Positions 52,602 through 60,283 of a DNA stretch of 64,000 nt are shown here, piece after piece. Each line of letters opens with the position of its first letter. Position 1 is the stretch's first letter. Origin of the DNA: JBOEGW01 sp050633625. Its GTDB lineage: Bacteria > Pseudomonadota > Alphaproteobacteria > Rhodobacterales > Rhodobacteraceae. The position numbers were made by a program, and so were the translations under genes. The notes under the pieces are model-generated. The model made no database searches. It was not told the origin of the DNA and saw only the letters and a list, made by a program, of their open reading frames with translations. Where the stretch lies: the NCBI GenBank assembly GCA_050633625.1, contig JBOEGW010000011.1, forward strand, positions 124,001-188,000, read 5' to 3'.

Positions 52602-53222
52602 TTAGTCTTGATACAACATCTTGTGGACAGGTTTGAAGGACCGCCTATGATGTGGGGTGACACCCAGATTTTGCAGTGCTGAAATGTGGCTTTTTGATGG
52701 ATATCCGGCGTTTTGCGCCCATCCATAACCGGGGTGCTGTTGCGCTAAATCCACCATGATCCGATCGCGAGTGATTTTGGCCACGATAGATGCCGCCGAA
52801 ATGGAGAGTGATTTGCTATCGCCTTTGACCACCGCTTCGCTGGAAATCGTCAGCCCTTTTGGGATCATGTTTCCGTCAATCAGCAGGTGATCCGGTGCTG
52901 TGCCCAGCCCGGCAACAGCGCGCTCCATCGCAAGGTGGGAGGCATAGAGAATGTTCAGCGCGTCGATTTCCTCGACGCTGGCATGGGCAATACTGACCTG
53001 TGCGCTGTTCATGATGGGATCAAACAGGGCTTCACGTTTTTTGGCGGAAAGTTTCTTGCTGTCGTTCAGACCGGGCGGGATGTTGTTTGGGTCAAGGATC
53101 ACCGCGGCGGCGGTCACAGGCCCGGCGAGCGGGCCGCGCCCCACCTCGTCCACGCCAGCGATCAGGGAAAAGCCGCGCGCGATGGCGGCGCGTTCAAGCG
53201 TATAGTCTGGTGCATCTGTCAT
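52602..53222 (-). CDS. rnhB: Ribonuclease HII
   Basis: This enzyme cuts the RNA strand in RNA-DNA hybrids and removes misincorporated ribonucleotides. It has 206 residues. The active site includes GVDEVGRGPLAG (Asp-Glu pair), the Asp in LIDGNMIP, and SISAASIVAKITRDRIM. It is on the same strand as ccrM, 153 bases upstream of it; such rnhB-ccrM neighbourhoods are common in Rhodobacteraceae. Confidence 0.96.
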   Translation of the reverse strand: MTDAPDYTLERAAIARGFSLIAGVDEVGRGPLAGPVTAAAVILDPNNIPPGLNDSKKLSAKKREALFDPIMNSAQVSIAHASVEEIDALNILYASHLAMERAVAGLGTAPDHLLIDGNMIPKGLTISSEAVVKGDSKSLSISAASIVAKITRDRIMVDLAQQHPGYGWAQNAGYPSKSHISALQNLGVTPHHRRSFKPVHKMLYQD

Positions 53223-53256
53223 AGGGGTTGGTCGCGCATTGCGGCGCGTGCTGCAA

Positions 53257-53291
53257 CAAAAAAGAGGGCGGGCGCATATCGCAACCCGCCC
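53257..53291 (-). terminator. Terminator after the secreted-protein gene at 53.3 kb
   Basis: A 7-bp stem (GGGCGGG / CCCGCCC) with a 12-base loop runs on the minus strand into TCTTTTTTG. It lies 47 bases beyond the stop of the upstream gene and before rnhB. Confidence 0.85.
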
Positions 53292-53338
53292 CTTGCGGGA
53301 TCGGTTCGGATCAAGACGTTTTACCGACCCGCAAGCCC

Positions 53339-53881
53339 CTAGCGGTGCGACGAACGACCACCTGCAACTTTATATCCGGCACGCGCCAAACACCGGGTAC
53401 TAAACCCGAGGCGCGCCCGATCCCCGGTCCGCGTCACAAGGCGCACTTCGCATGACTGCGGCATCCGGCGGGTGGAGACACCGCTGCGCTCAAGGCAGGC
53501 TTTTGCCATATAGGTGCCGCTTCGTGCATTGATCGCGCAGGCACGGGGCAACACGGGCTTGCCATATGTGCCATGGCGCGGGCGGTTTGGGCCTTTGGAG
53601 GGTACAACCACCGTTGGCTTATGGGGACGCGGCTCGCTGCGCGGCCGATTTGGCGGCGTGTTTGGCGCGTGTACGTTGCGCCTTGGCTGGGTGGTCACGG
53701 AAACATGCCCGTTTGCGGAACCTGCAGCATGCGCAAGTGTTCCAAGCAACAACAGCCCAAGAGTGCCCGCGACAATGGCTTGATCGCGATCCCCTGCATA
53801 GGCGGGCGCGGCGGCAACGGGGGAAAACGACAAGGTTGCTGCAAGGCCAAGAGCGAGAGCGGATTTAAGAGTGCGTTTCAT
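53339..53881 (-). CDS. Secreted basic protein of unknown function
   Basis: I do not recognise this 180-residue protein. A signal peptide (MKRTLKSALALGLAATLSFS, cut near AAPAYA) is followed by a short hydrophobic segment (AIVAGTLGLLLLGTLAHA), a Pro/Arg/Asn-rich linker (residues about 65-110) and a Cys-containing C-terminal domain (RACAINARSGTYMAKACLER, then SCEVRLVTRTGDRARLGFS). The four C-terminal cysteines may form two disulfides. It has its own terminator and is divergent from a small secreted protein. Confidence 0.75.
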   Translation of the reverse strand: MKRTLKSALALGLAATLSFSPVAAAPAYAGDRDQAIVAGTLGLLLLGTLAHAAGSANGHVSVTTQPRRNVHAPNTPPNRPRSEPRPHKPTVVVPSKGPNRPRHGTYGKPVLPRACAINARSGTYMAKACLERSGVSTRRMPQSCEVRLVTRTGDRARLGFSTRCLARAGYKVAGGRSSHR

Positions 53882-54049
53882 GTGTGATATCCTTTTGAAG
53901 GGAGCGTGGCGAGAGTGCCGCGCTGTGATGACCCCACCGTGGCCCACCCCTGTTGCGCTAACCAATATCACCGGCTTGCTATCGCCTATCAGCCCGCGAC
54001 CTATCGCTTGTTATTGAATATCAACGCGCCGCGTGGCTTTGGTTGGTGC

Positions 54050-54340
54050 ATGAAACAGCGCACCCTCCTCCCCGCCCTCCTGTTGGCCCTGTTGCCCTTT
54101 GCCGCCCATGCTGATTGCTACGCGGATTATAAGGCCAAACAGGACAACCCATTGAAACTGCATTATGGTGTTATTCAATTGCCGGATGCGGCCTGTGGAT
54201 CGAAAGCCGCCGCCGCCAAAGCCGTTGAAGCGCGCCTTGGTGGCGCAGGCTGGGCGTTATTGTCGATTGTATCGCTGTTTGGAGATGATGGACTTGCAGA
54301 AAGAAAAGACAGTGCCGGTGCGTACTTCCTTCGTTACTGA
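54050..54340 (+). CDS. Small secreted protein, conserved hypothetical
   Basis: This 96-residue protein has a signal peptide (MKQRTLLPALLLALLPFAAHA) and a mature part that begins DCYADYKAKQDNPLKLHYGV and ends SAGAYFLRY, with two cysteines that could pair. From memory, proteins of this pattern recur in Rhodobacteraceae, but no function is known to me. The gene that follows overlaps it by 56 bases in another frame. Confidence 0.78.
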   Translation: MKQRTLLPALLLALLPFAAHADCYADYKAKQDNPLKLHYGVIQLPDAACGSKAAAAKAVEARLGGAGWALLSIVSLFGDDGLAERKDSAGAYFLRY

Positions 54341-55016
54341 CGCGCGCATGAGCAGCGGGCGCATCGTCGCGCTTGGCACGGTAGGAATTGTGCTGATCCT
54401 TGGCTTATCGGCCTTGTTTTTGTTTCGCGCGCTGCCCGACGCCAATGCCTTTAATGACCGGGTTGAGCGGATTTTCGTTGAGAATGAGGCGCTCACCACC
54501 GAGTCGCATATCAAGCTTCTTGAGGTCATGGCGCAATCTGGAACCGCGTTTTCCGAAGCGCTTGCGAGCTACCGGACGATCATTTTTGTGCTGCTGGTGA
54601 TGGCAGCGGCGCTTTTGGTGGCGGCGTTGATGTTTCTGGTCATGGTCTTGGCGATGAGTCGCAAGATGGACGAGATCGACAGGGCCGGGATACAGATCAA
54701 CTCTCTGATCATCAGCCGAGAGGAACGCGCCGTTTACCTCAACAATATGGAATTCAGCCTGACGGAAGCCGCGATTGAAACCCTCTGTGTTTTGGCCGAG
54801 GCGCGCATGGATGAGGAAGTGTTGAGCGGGGCGGAGTTGGAAGCGGTTGTGTCCGGGCGGATGGCGGCGGATTGTGACGAAGCCGCTGGCGCCACCCGGA
54901 TCAAACGGCTGCGCGATGCGCTGGGCAATCAGTTGATGTCCGAACTCATGGTCAAAACCATCGCCCGCCGGGGGTATATGCTGTCGATTGATAAAGATGT
55001 GATCCGCATGGTTTGA
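54285..55016 (+). CDS. Membrane protein with C-terminal OmpR-like winged helix
   Basis: This protein of up to 243 residues has a transmembrane helix near 27-48, a 50-residue segment predicted in the periplasm (residues 49-97), a second helix near 98-123, and a cytoplasmic C-terminal part. Residues about 156-240 look like an OmpR-type winged helix: EFSLTEAAIETLCVLAE, the recognition-helix-like ATRIKRLRDALGN, and KTIARRGYMLSID, which matches the VRGRGYxL wing. A membrane-bound regulator or DNA-tethering protein is suggested. The start is uncertain: ATGs at 54285 and 54288 sit too close to GGAG, and 54348 is also possible. It overlaps the small secreted-protein gene, so the two are coupled. Confidence 0.72.
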   Translation: MMDLQKEKTVPVRTSFVTDARMSSGRIVALGTVGIVLILGLSALFLFRALPDANAFNDRVERIFVENEALTTESHIKLLEVMAQSGTAFSEALASYRTIIFVLLVMAAALLVAALMFLVMVLAMSRKMDEIDRAGIQINSLIISREERAVYLNNMEFSLTEAAIETLCVLAEARMDEEVLSGAELEAVVSGRMAADCDEAAGATRIKRLRDALGNQLMSELMVKTIARRGYMLSIDKDVIRMV

Positions 55017-55019
55017 GCA

Positions 55020-55361
55020 TCATAGCTCAAGGAAATACGGATCAACGCGACGCCAAAAATGCAAAAGATCGCGGGCTTTGGCGGGCGCCTGCCCCATGCT
55101 TTCGAGCGCATAAATATCCGCTGCCAACAGGGCCGTCATTTTGTAGACCATTGGCCCAAGCGCGGCGTCCACACCGTTGCGCCCAAGGTTGTCCTCGATG
55201 AGTGAAGCGGCGGAAGTGATTGCGAAACAGATTGAAAGCGCGGGCACCGAGGGCCATTCGGCACAGATCTTTCGGACCAAGGCGCGCCTGCGGGCGTCAT
55301 CCCCAGTGACGAGTTCCTCCAAAACGAACTCAATCATCTCATCTATAGGAGTAGGTTGCAT
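55020..55361 (-). CDS. Conserved hypothetical protein
   Basis: I do not recognise this 113-residue soluble, mostly helical protein (MQPTPIDEMIEFVLEELVTG at the start, FWRRVDPYFLEL at the end). The start at 55361 has GTTGGGG upstream; a GTG ten codons earlier is possible. It converges on the membrane winged-helix gene with three bases between the stops. No motif or partner suggests a role. Confidence 0.65.
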   Translation of the reverse strand: MQPTPIDEMIEFVLEELVTGDDARRRALVRKICAEWPSVPALSICFAITSAASLIEDNLGRNGVDAALGPMVYKMTALLAADIYALESMGQAPAKARDLLHFWRRVDPYFLEL

Positions 55362-55436
55362 CCCCAACTCACACTTAATCAATACAGGCACTCTAGGGGA
55401 TTTTGACAGCTACAACCATGCCCAAAAGGACAGGTG

Positions 55437-56084
55437 CTAAAATGGGCATTTTGCTTTGAATGTGTGGTGCTTACCGCCGTCTGGGTGACGCAGGCGCAAG
55501 CTTTCCGCGTGCAACATCATCCGGGGGTAATCTTGTGCCTCACCGCTGGCATAAAAAGGGTCGCCAAGAATGGGATGCCCAAGCGCCAACATATGGACTC
55601 GCAGCTGATGCGAACGGCCGGTTTTTGGCATGAGGCGCATCCGCGTTTCTTTGTCGTTGCGCTTGGCGACCTTCCAGTCGGTGATGGCCTGTTTGCCGGT
55701 TTCAAAATTCACATGCTGGCGGGGGCGATTTTCCCAATCGACAATGAGCGGCAAATCAATCGTTCCGTGATCGCCTTCGACCTGCCCCCAAACGCGGGCG
55801 ATATAGGTCTTTTTGGTTTGACGTTTTTCGAATTGCAGGCCGAGGTGGCGCTGGGCGTGCGCCGTGACGGCGAAGACCATAACCCCGGAGGTGTCGCGAT
55901 CAAGCCGGTGCACAAGCAGGGCTTCAGGAAACACCGCCTGAATGCGCGCGAGCAAGCAATCCGCGAGATGGTCGCCTTTGCCCGGCACGGACAATAGCCC
56001 CGCCGGTTTGTTCACCAACAACAGCTCATGGTCATGGTGGAGAATGTCCAGCGGTGTGTCTGGTGGATGATAATCGCTACTCAT
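55437..56084 (-). CDS. RluA-family pseudouridine synthase
   Basis: This 215-residue protein isomerises uridine to pseudouridine in rRNA or tRNA. It has the RluA-type catalytic motif VHRLDRDTSG (catalytic Asp), the N-terminal VNKPAGLLSVPG and the C-terminal GRSHQLRVHMLALGHPILGD. There is no S4 domain, so it is closer to RluA/TruC-like short forms than to RluC/RluD. A TTG 12 codons upstream is an alternative start. The exact target base is not predictable. Confidence 0.9.
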   Translation of the reverse strand: MSSDYHPPDTPLDILHHDHELLLVNKPAGLLSVPGKGDHLADCLLARIQAVFPEALLVHRLDRDTSGVMVFAVTAHAQRHLGLQFEKRQTKKTYIARVWGQVEGDHGTIDLPLIVDWENRPRQHVNFETGKQAITDWKVAKRNDKETRMRLMPKTGRSHQLRVHMLALGHPILGDPFYASGEAQDYPRMMLHAESLRLRHPDGGKHHTFKAKCPF

Positions 56085-56123
56085 GGACGGACATGTGGCA
56101 GGGCGCGCGCGCAGCGACAAGCC

Positions 56124-56498
56124 CTAGCGCTCGGATTCTGGGAGTGTGTAGTAATCGCCCTTGTCCTCAACATGGATATGTTTGGCCGTGTGAAGCCCGC
56201 TTGCCCCGTCAAGCGTGCCGGATCCGATGGAGGTCGCCCCTTCACCGTCTTTGCGCCAAAACAATGATGCGCCACAGCGATTGCAAAACCCACGTTGCGC
56301 TGTCGGGGAGGATCGAAACCACGTCAGCGCCCCCTGCTCCGTGATGATCAGATCACTGTCAGGGACTTGGGTGGCGGACCAGTAGTGGCCGGAGGTTTTG
56401 CGACATTGCGTACAGTGGCAGGCAATGCTTGGCCGCAAGTCCCCGCGGGCTTCATATGTGACAGCGCCACATAGGCATGATCCGTGATGGCGGCTCAT
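56124..56498 (-). CDS. GFA-family (CENP-V/glutathione-dependent) zinc protein
   Basis: This 124-residue protein has the GFA fold with zinc-binding cysteines: GSCLCGAVTYEARG, ACHCTQCRKTSG and FCNRCGASLFWR. Some members bind glutathione and act on S-hydroxymethylglutathione; most are uncharacterised. The ATG overlaps the stop of the upstream esterase gene (ATGA), so the two are co-translated. Confidence 0.9.
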   Translation of the reverse strand: MSRHHGSCLCGAVTYEARGDLRPSIACHCTQCRKTSGHYWSATQVPDSDLIITEQGALTWFRSSPTAQRGFCNRCGASLFWRKDGEGATSIGSGTLDGASGLHTAKHIHVEDKGDYYTLPESER

Positions 56499-57529
56499 GA
56501 GGCGTGAACCTCGCGCAGCCATGCGCCAGCTTTCTCGGTCGCTTTGACGCCATCGGGCAAGACTTTGCGCAGGGACAAGAAGGCATGTACCTGCCCCAAA
56601 TAGAGATCCCGCGTCACGCGAACGCCCGCCGCCTCAAGCGCATTTGCATAGGCGAGTGCATCGTCCCAAAGCGGATCATGACCGCCGCCAATCACATAGG
56701 CGGGCGGCTGGCCCGCGAGATGGGGCGAGAACAAGGGCGACAGGCGGGGGGAAAGCCGGTCTTGGCCCTCAGGAAGGTAGTGCTCCAGAAACCAGTCGAT
56801 CCGGGCGCGCGGCAGTAAGGGCTGCGTGGCAAGGTCTTGGTTTGATTGACTTGTGAGCCGCGCATCCACGGAAGGGTAGATGAGCAATTGCGCTTTGGGC
56901 AGGGCTTCGCCTGCGTCTTGTAGGTCATGCAACAAGGCGGCGGTCAAGTTGGCCCCGGCGCTATCCCCGCCCAGGCTTAACGACTCGCCGGTGACACCAA
57001 AAGCACCGGCCAAAAGGCTGCGGTAGGCCGCGAGAACATCTGCGTTGAGGTCGGGGAATTTATGTTCGGGCGCGAGGACGTAATCATAGGATATGATCCG
57101 CAGGCCCGACACCTCCGACAGCTTGCCACACAGCCCGTCATGCGAGGCAATGCTGCCTTGCACCCAACCGCCACCATGCAGGTACAGCAAAGTCGGTTGC
57201 GGAGCTTCTGGGTCTTTCCCGTTTGGAACATAAAGTCGCGCAGGGCGTGGACCAAATGCGCCTTCTAGCGTCACATCTTTGCGGGTCACGCTTGCAGGGC
57301 AAGGAAGATCAAACTTCGCCGCCATGGCGTCAAGCTGCGCGCGGCTTTGGGATAGGGTTGGCATGACATCCACGCCCCGGATTTTGGCCACCAGATCGCT
57401 GACCGCTTGGGCCTTGGCGTCCATCAGGCGCCCGGCCACAATGCGGCGGCGCCCGGCATAAGCCAGCTTGGCCACAGGTACAGGCGCGACGACCTTTATC
57501 AGCCCCCAGATGAGTCCGAGTTTCCCCAT
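56495..57529 (-). CDS. Alpha/beta-hydrolase, HSL-type esterase
   Basis: This 344-residue esterase belongs to the hormone-sensitive-lipase family. The oxyanion-hole motif is YLHGGGWVQGS, the nucleophile elbow is GDSAGAN, and the Asp and His of the triad are in GGGHDPLWDD and GQVHAFLSL. The N-terminus carries a hydrophobic stretch (LIWGLIKVVAPVPVAKL) that may associate with the membrane. It sits between a thiolase gene and a GFA gene on the same strand, 23 bases after the thiolase stop. Confidence 0.92.
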   Translation of the reverse strand: MGKLGLIWGLIKVVAPVPVAKLAYAGRRRIVAGRLMDAKAQAVSDLVAKIRGVDVMPTLSQSRAQLDAMAAKFDLPCPASVTRKDVTLEGAFGPRPARLYVPNGKDPEAPQPTLLYLHGGGWVQGSIASHDGLCGKLSEVSGLRIISYDYVLAPEHKFPDLNADVLAAYRSLLAGAFGVTGESLSLGGDSAGANLTAALLHDLQDAGEALPKAQLLIYPSVDARLTSQSNQDLATQPLLPRARIDWFLEHYLPEGQDRLSPRLSPLFSPHLAGQPPAYVIGGGHDPLWDDALAYANALEAAGVRVTRDLYLGQVHAFLSLRKVLPDGVKATEKAGAWLREVHAS

Positions 57530-57552
57530 GTCACTCCCTTTCTATCGCGGCG

Positions 57553-58731
57553 CTACACCCGCTCAATCGCGATCGCGGTGCCCTCGCCGCCACCGATACA
57601 AATCGCGGCAATACCACGGTTCAGGCCCCGGTTCTCAAGCGCATTGAGCAAGGTCACGATGATGCGCGCACCCGATGCCCCAATCGGATGGCCCAGCGCG
57701 CAAGCACCGCCATTCACGTTCACCTTTTCGCGCGGCACATCCATTTCCCGCATGAAGGCCATGGGCACCACGGCGAAGGCCTCGTTCACCTCCCATAGAT
57801 CAACGTCATCCTTGGACCAGCCAAGCCGCGCGAGCAGCTTTTGCGCGGCGGGCACTGGCGCTGTGGGAAACTGGCTTGGGGCCTGAGCGTGGCTCGCATG
57901 GCCAAGCACCCGCGCGCGGATGGTCAACCCACCTGCTTCTGCTGCCCCGCGCGATGCCATCACAAGCGCCGCTGCGCCATCGGAAATCGACGACGAATTG
58001 GCCGCCGTTACAGTGCCGCCCTCGCGAAAGGCGGGCTTGAGGAGTGGGATTTTGGCGGGCTTGGCCTTGGCGGGCTGTTCATCTTCGCTGATGACGACCT
58101 CACCTTGTCGCGTGCTCAGGGTGACTGGGGCGATTTCATCAGCAAAGGCCCCGGCGAATTGTGCCTCAAGGGAAAAGGCGAGCGATTGCAGCGCGTATTC
58201 GTCTTGCGCTTGGCGGGTGAATTGAAAGGCCTCGGCACAGTCTTCGGCAAAACTGCCCATAAGCCGGCCTTTGTCATAGGCGTCCTCTAGCCCATCGAGG
58301 AACATATGGTCCATCACCTCACCGTGACCGATGCGCGCGCCGTTGCGCATTTTGGGCAACAAATAGGGCGCGCCTGTCATGCTTTCCATGCCCCCTGCAA
58401 CCATGATGTCGGTTGTGCCAAGGGCGAGCTGATCATAGGCGATCATCGCCGCTTTCATGCCAGAGCCGCACATTTTGTTGAGGGTCGTGGCCGGAACGCT
58501 TTCGCTTAGCCCGGCGGCGAATCCGGCTTGGCGTGCGGGCGCTTGACCTTGGCCTGCTGGCAAGACGCACCCCATGAGCAGCTCTTGAACCTGTTCGGGA
58601 TTGGCCTTTGCGTCCTGAAGCGCGGCGCGGATCGCGGTGCCGCCCAAAGTGGCGGCGTCAATCTCGGCAAATGCGCCCTGAAACCCACCCATAGGCGTGC
58701 GGGCGATCCCCGCTATCACAACATCTTTCAT
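57553..58731 (-). CDS. Acetyl-CoA acetyltransferase (thiolase)
   Basis: This thiolase condenses two acetyl-CoA (or cleaves 3-ketoacyl-CoA) and has 392 residues from the ATG at 58731, with GAGGAC upstream. The acyl-enzyme cysteine is in NKMCGSGMKA, the NVNGGACALGHPIGASGAR block holds the catalytic His, and CIGGGEGTA ends the protein with the second catalytic Cys. Without phaB or crotonase neighbours, a biosynthetic or degradative role cannot be decided. The upstream 12 codons of open frame lack similarity. Confidence 0.93.
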   Translation of the reverse strand: MKDVVIAGIARTPMGGFQGAFAEIDAATLGGTAIRAALQDAKANPEQVQELLMGCVLPAGQGQAPARQAGFAAGLSESVPATTLNKMCGSGMKAAMIAYDQLALGTTDIMVAGGMESMTGAPYLLPKMRNGARIGHGEVMDHMFLDGLEDAYDKGRLMGSFAEDCAEAFQFTRQAQDEYALQSLAFSLEAQFAGAFADEIAPVTLSTRQGEVVISEDEQPAKAKPAKIPLLKPAFREGGTVTAANSSSISDGAAALVMASRGAAEAGGLTIRARVLGHASHAQAPSQFPTAPVPAAQKLLARLGWSKDDVDLWEVNEAFAVVPMAFMREMDVPREKVNVNGGACALGHPIGASGARIIVTLLNALENRGLNRGIAAICIGGGEGTAIAIERV

Positions 58732-58822
58732 GCCGTCCTCCCAAGATTTTTGATCAACGATTACCAATTGGTAACGCCTTCAGCCTAACCTCAACACTAC
58801 AAACTCTCATAGGAGAAACCGA

Positions 58823-59167
58823 ATGGACCTGACGTTCAATGATGTGGATGGCACACGTGTCATTTCTGTAGCCGAGTCACGCATTGATGCGGCTGGCGCA
58901 ATTCAGTTCAAAGACAATATGCGCGAGTTAACGGAGGCTGGGCCCGATCGAGTCGTGCTCGACCTGAGCAAAGTCGATTTTCTCGACAGTTCGGGGCTTG
59001 GAGCTGTGGTTGCGGCGATGAAGCAGGCCGGGCCGGAGAAAAACTTGGAGCTGGCCGGGCTGACGCCGACCGTGGCCAAAGTGTTTCGCCTGACGCGGAT
59101 GGATGGCGTTTTCTCGATCCATGCATCAGTGGAAGCGGCGCTGGCGAGATTGGCGAATGCTGGATAG
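58823..59167 (+). CDS. STAS-domain anti-sigma factor antagonist
   Basis: This 114-residue STAS protein resembles SpoIIAA/RsbV. The phosphorylation site is in LDLSKVDFLDSSGLGAVVAA (the Ser of DSSG). In partner switching, the unphosphorylated form binds the anti-sigma kinase and frees the sigma factor or another target. An ATAGGAGA ribosome site precedes the ATG. The kinase-like gene follows after 13 bases. Confidence 0.92.
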   Translation: MDLTFNDVDGTRVISVAESRIDAAGAIQFKDNMRELTEAGPDRVVLDLSKVDFLDSSGLGAVVAAMKQAGPEKNLELAGLTPTVAKVFRLTRMDGVFSIHASVEAALARLANAG

Positions 59168-59180
59168 TCAGGAGACCGCA

Positions 59181-59642
59181 ATGACCGACGCGCCCGCCGC
59201 ATCAAAAGCTCGGACTGTGGCGGGGCTATCGGTTTGCGCGCGCGAATTATCGGTGCGCGAGGCCCTTAAGGACATTACGCTGCGCCTGAGACGTGAACAG
59301 GTTGATCCCGATGACATTGGAGTCGCGGAGATTTTGATTGCTGAGGTGCTCAATAATATCGTGGAACATGCCTATGCCGGGACACAGGACGGCATGATCA
59401 CTGTTGAGCTTGGGATTGAGCGCGAAAGAATCCTTATTGAAACCCGTGATTGTGGTGTTGCAATGCCGGGATTGAATTTGCCAGACGCAAAAGAACATGA
59501 CCTCGACGTTGAAATGGATGCGTTACCAGAAGGCGGGTTTGGCTGGTTCTTGATCCATAGTTTGGCCGAAAATCTTACATACACGCGCAGCAAGACAGAG
59601 AACCTTCTGCACTTCACGGTAAGTCGTCGTTCTTTGTCCTAG
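59181..59642 (+). CDS. RsbW-like anti-sigma factor / serine kinase (HATPase)
   Basis: This 153-residue GHKL ATPase resembles anti-sigma kinases. It has the N-box EVLNNIVEHAY, the G1-type motif ETRDCGVAMPG and G2-type GGFGWFLI. It should bind or phosphorylate the STAS protein encoded just upstream. The start at 59181 has CAGGAG in front; upstream in-frame Met codons lie within the STAS gene. No PP2C phosphatase or sigma factor is adjacent. Confidence 0.9.
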   Translation: MTDAPAASKARTVAGLSVCARELSVREALKDITLRLRREQVDPDDIGVAEILIAEVLNNIVEHAYAGTQDGMITVELGIERERILIETRDCGVAMPGLNLPDAKEHDLDVEMDALPEGGFGWFLIHSLAENLTYTRSKTENLLHFTVSRRSLS

Positions 59643-59751
59643 ATTCGTGCTAAACCCGTGCCAAAGGTCCGGGCGATTAACCAAGCTGAGGTCAATTGCC
59701 CCGAAAACGCCCAATTGGTTCCCAATCATGGACAGAATACAGAGAGACATA

Positions 59752-59841
59752 GGGAGGGTAGCTGCATAGGCTTCCCTCGGTGTCACGTGTAACAGCCCCC
59801 ACCCAGTGCGTGGCACCGAGGTTCACTTTCCCGACATTTTT
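59752..59841 (+). ncRNA. Candidate structured RNA between the anti-sigma gene and hspQ
   Basis: An outer stem (GGGAGGG 59752-59758 with CTTTCCC 59826-59832, two wobbles) and a long inner stem (CCTCGGTGTCACG 59775-59787 with CGTGGCACCGAGG 59809-59821, one wobble) close a loop rich in C. Five T residues (59837-59841) follow. The stems are stronger than expected by chance in this gene-free gap of about 230 bases. I cannot match it to a named RNA family, and the strand is inferred from the T-run. Confidence 0.35.
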
Positions 59842-59874
59842 GATGAAGCGCCGCTTGTCTCGCGGTGACTGAAT

Positions 59875-60201
59875 TTAGTTCAGTTGGAAATGCAGCGGGT
59901 ACAACCCATCCTCGAAATCCCCAAACAAATCAGGAAGATCGGGGTGATCGACCGGCTCTCCGGAATAATCCGCCACGAGGTTTTGCTCGGACACATAAGC
60001 GACGTAAAAGCTCTGATCGTTCTCCGCCAACAAATGATAAAAAGGCTGATCCTTTGATGGGCGGCTGTCTTCGGGAATGGCTTCATACCATTCGTCAGTG
60101 TTCGCAAACATCGCATCCACATCAAAGACCACACCGCGAAACGGGTGTTTCCTATGGCGCACGATTTGGCCCAAGTGATATTTCGCGTGTGTTTTTAGCA
60201 T
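59875..60201 (-). CDS. hspQ: Heat shock protein HspQ
   Basis: This 108-residue protein matches HspQ/YccV, a hemimethylated-DNA-binding-domain heat-shock protein that in E. coli promotes DnaA turnover and modulates Lon. Family blocks are YHLGQIVRHRKHPFRGVVFD, DQPFYHLL and YVAYVSEQNL, ending with an HFQLN-type tail. It stands alone, divergent from the AEC transporter gene. Confidence 0.93.
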   Translation of the reverse strand: MLKTHAKYHLGQIVRHRKHPFRGVVFDVDAMFANTDEWYEAIPEDSRPSKDQPFYHLLAENDQSFYVAYVSEQNLVADYSGEPVDHPDLPDLFGDFEDGLYPLHFQLN

Positions 60202-60283
60202 GGTTAAACAGTCCCTAGACCACTACTAAGGCTTGGACACGGACCTGTCCATAAAGGGCGGCCAAAAAAGCAGGAAACAGACT

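Noticed and set aside
59523..59816. 97-codon minus-strand open frame between hspQ and the anti-sigma gene
   Set aside because: It overlaps the 3' end of the anti-sigma gene and the predicted RNA stems, and lacks a convincing start; the RNA-like structure explains the region better.
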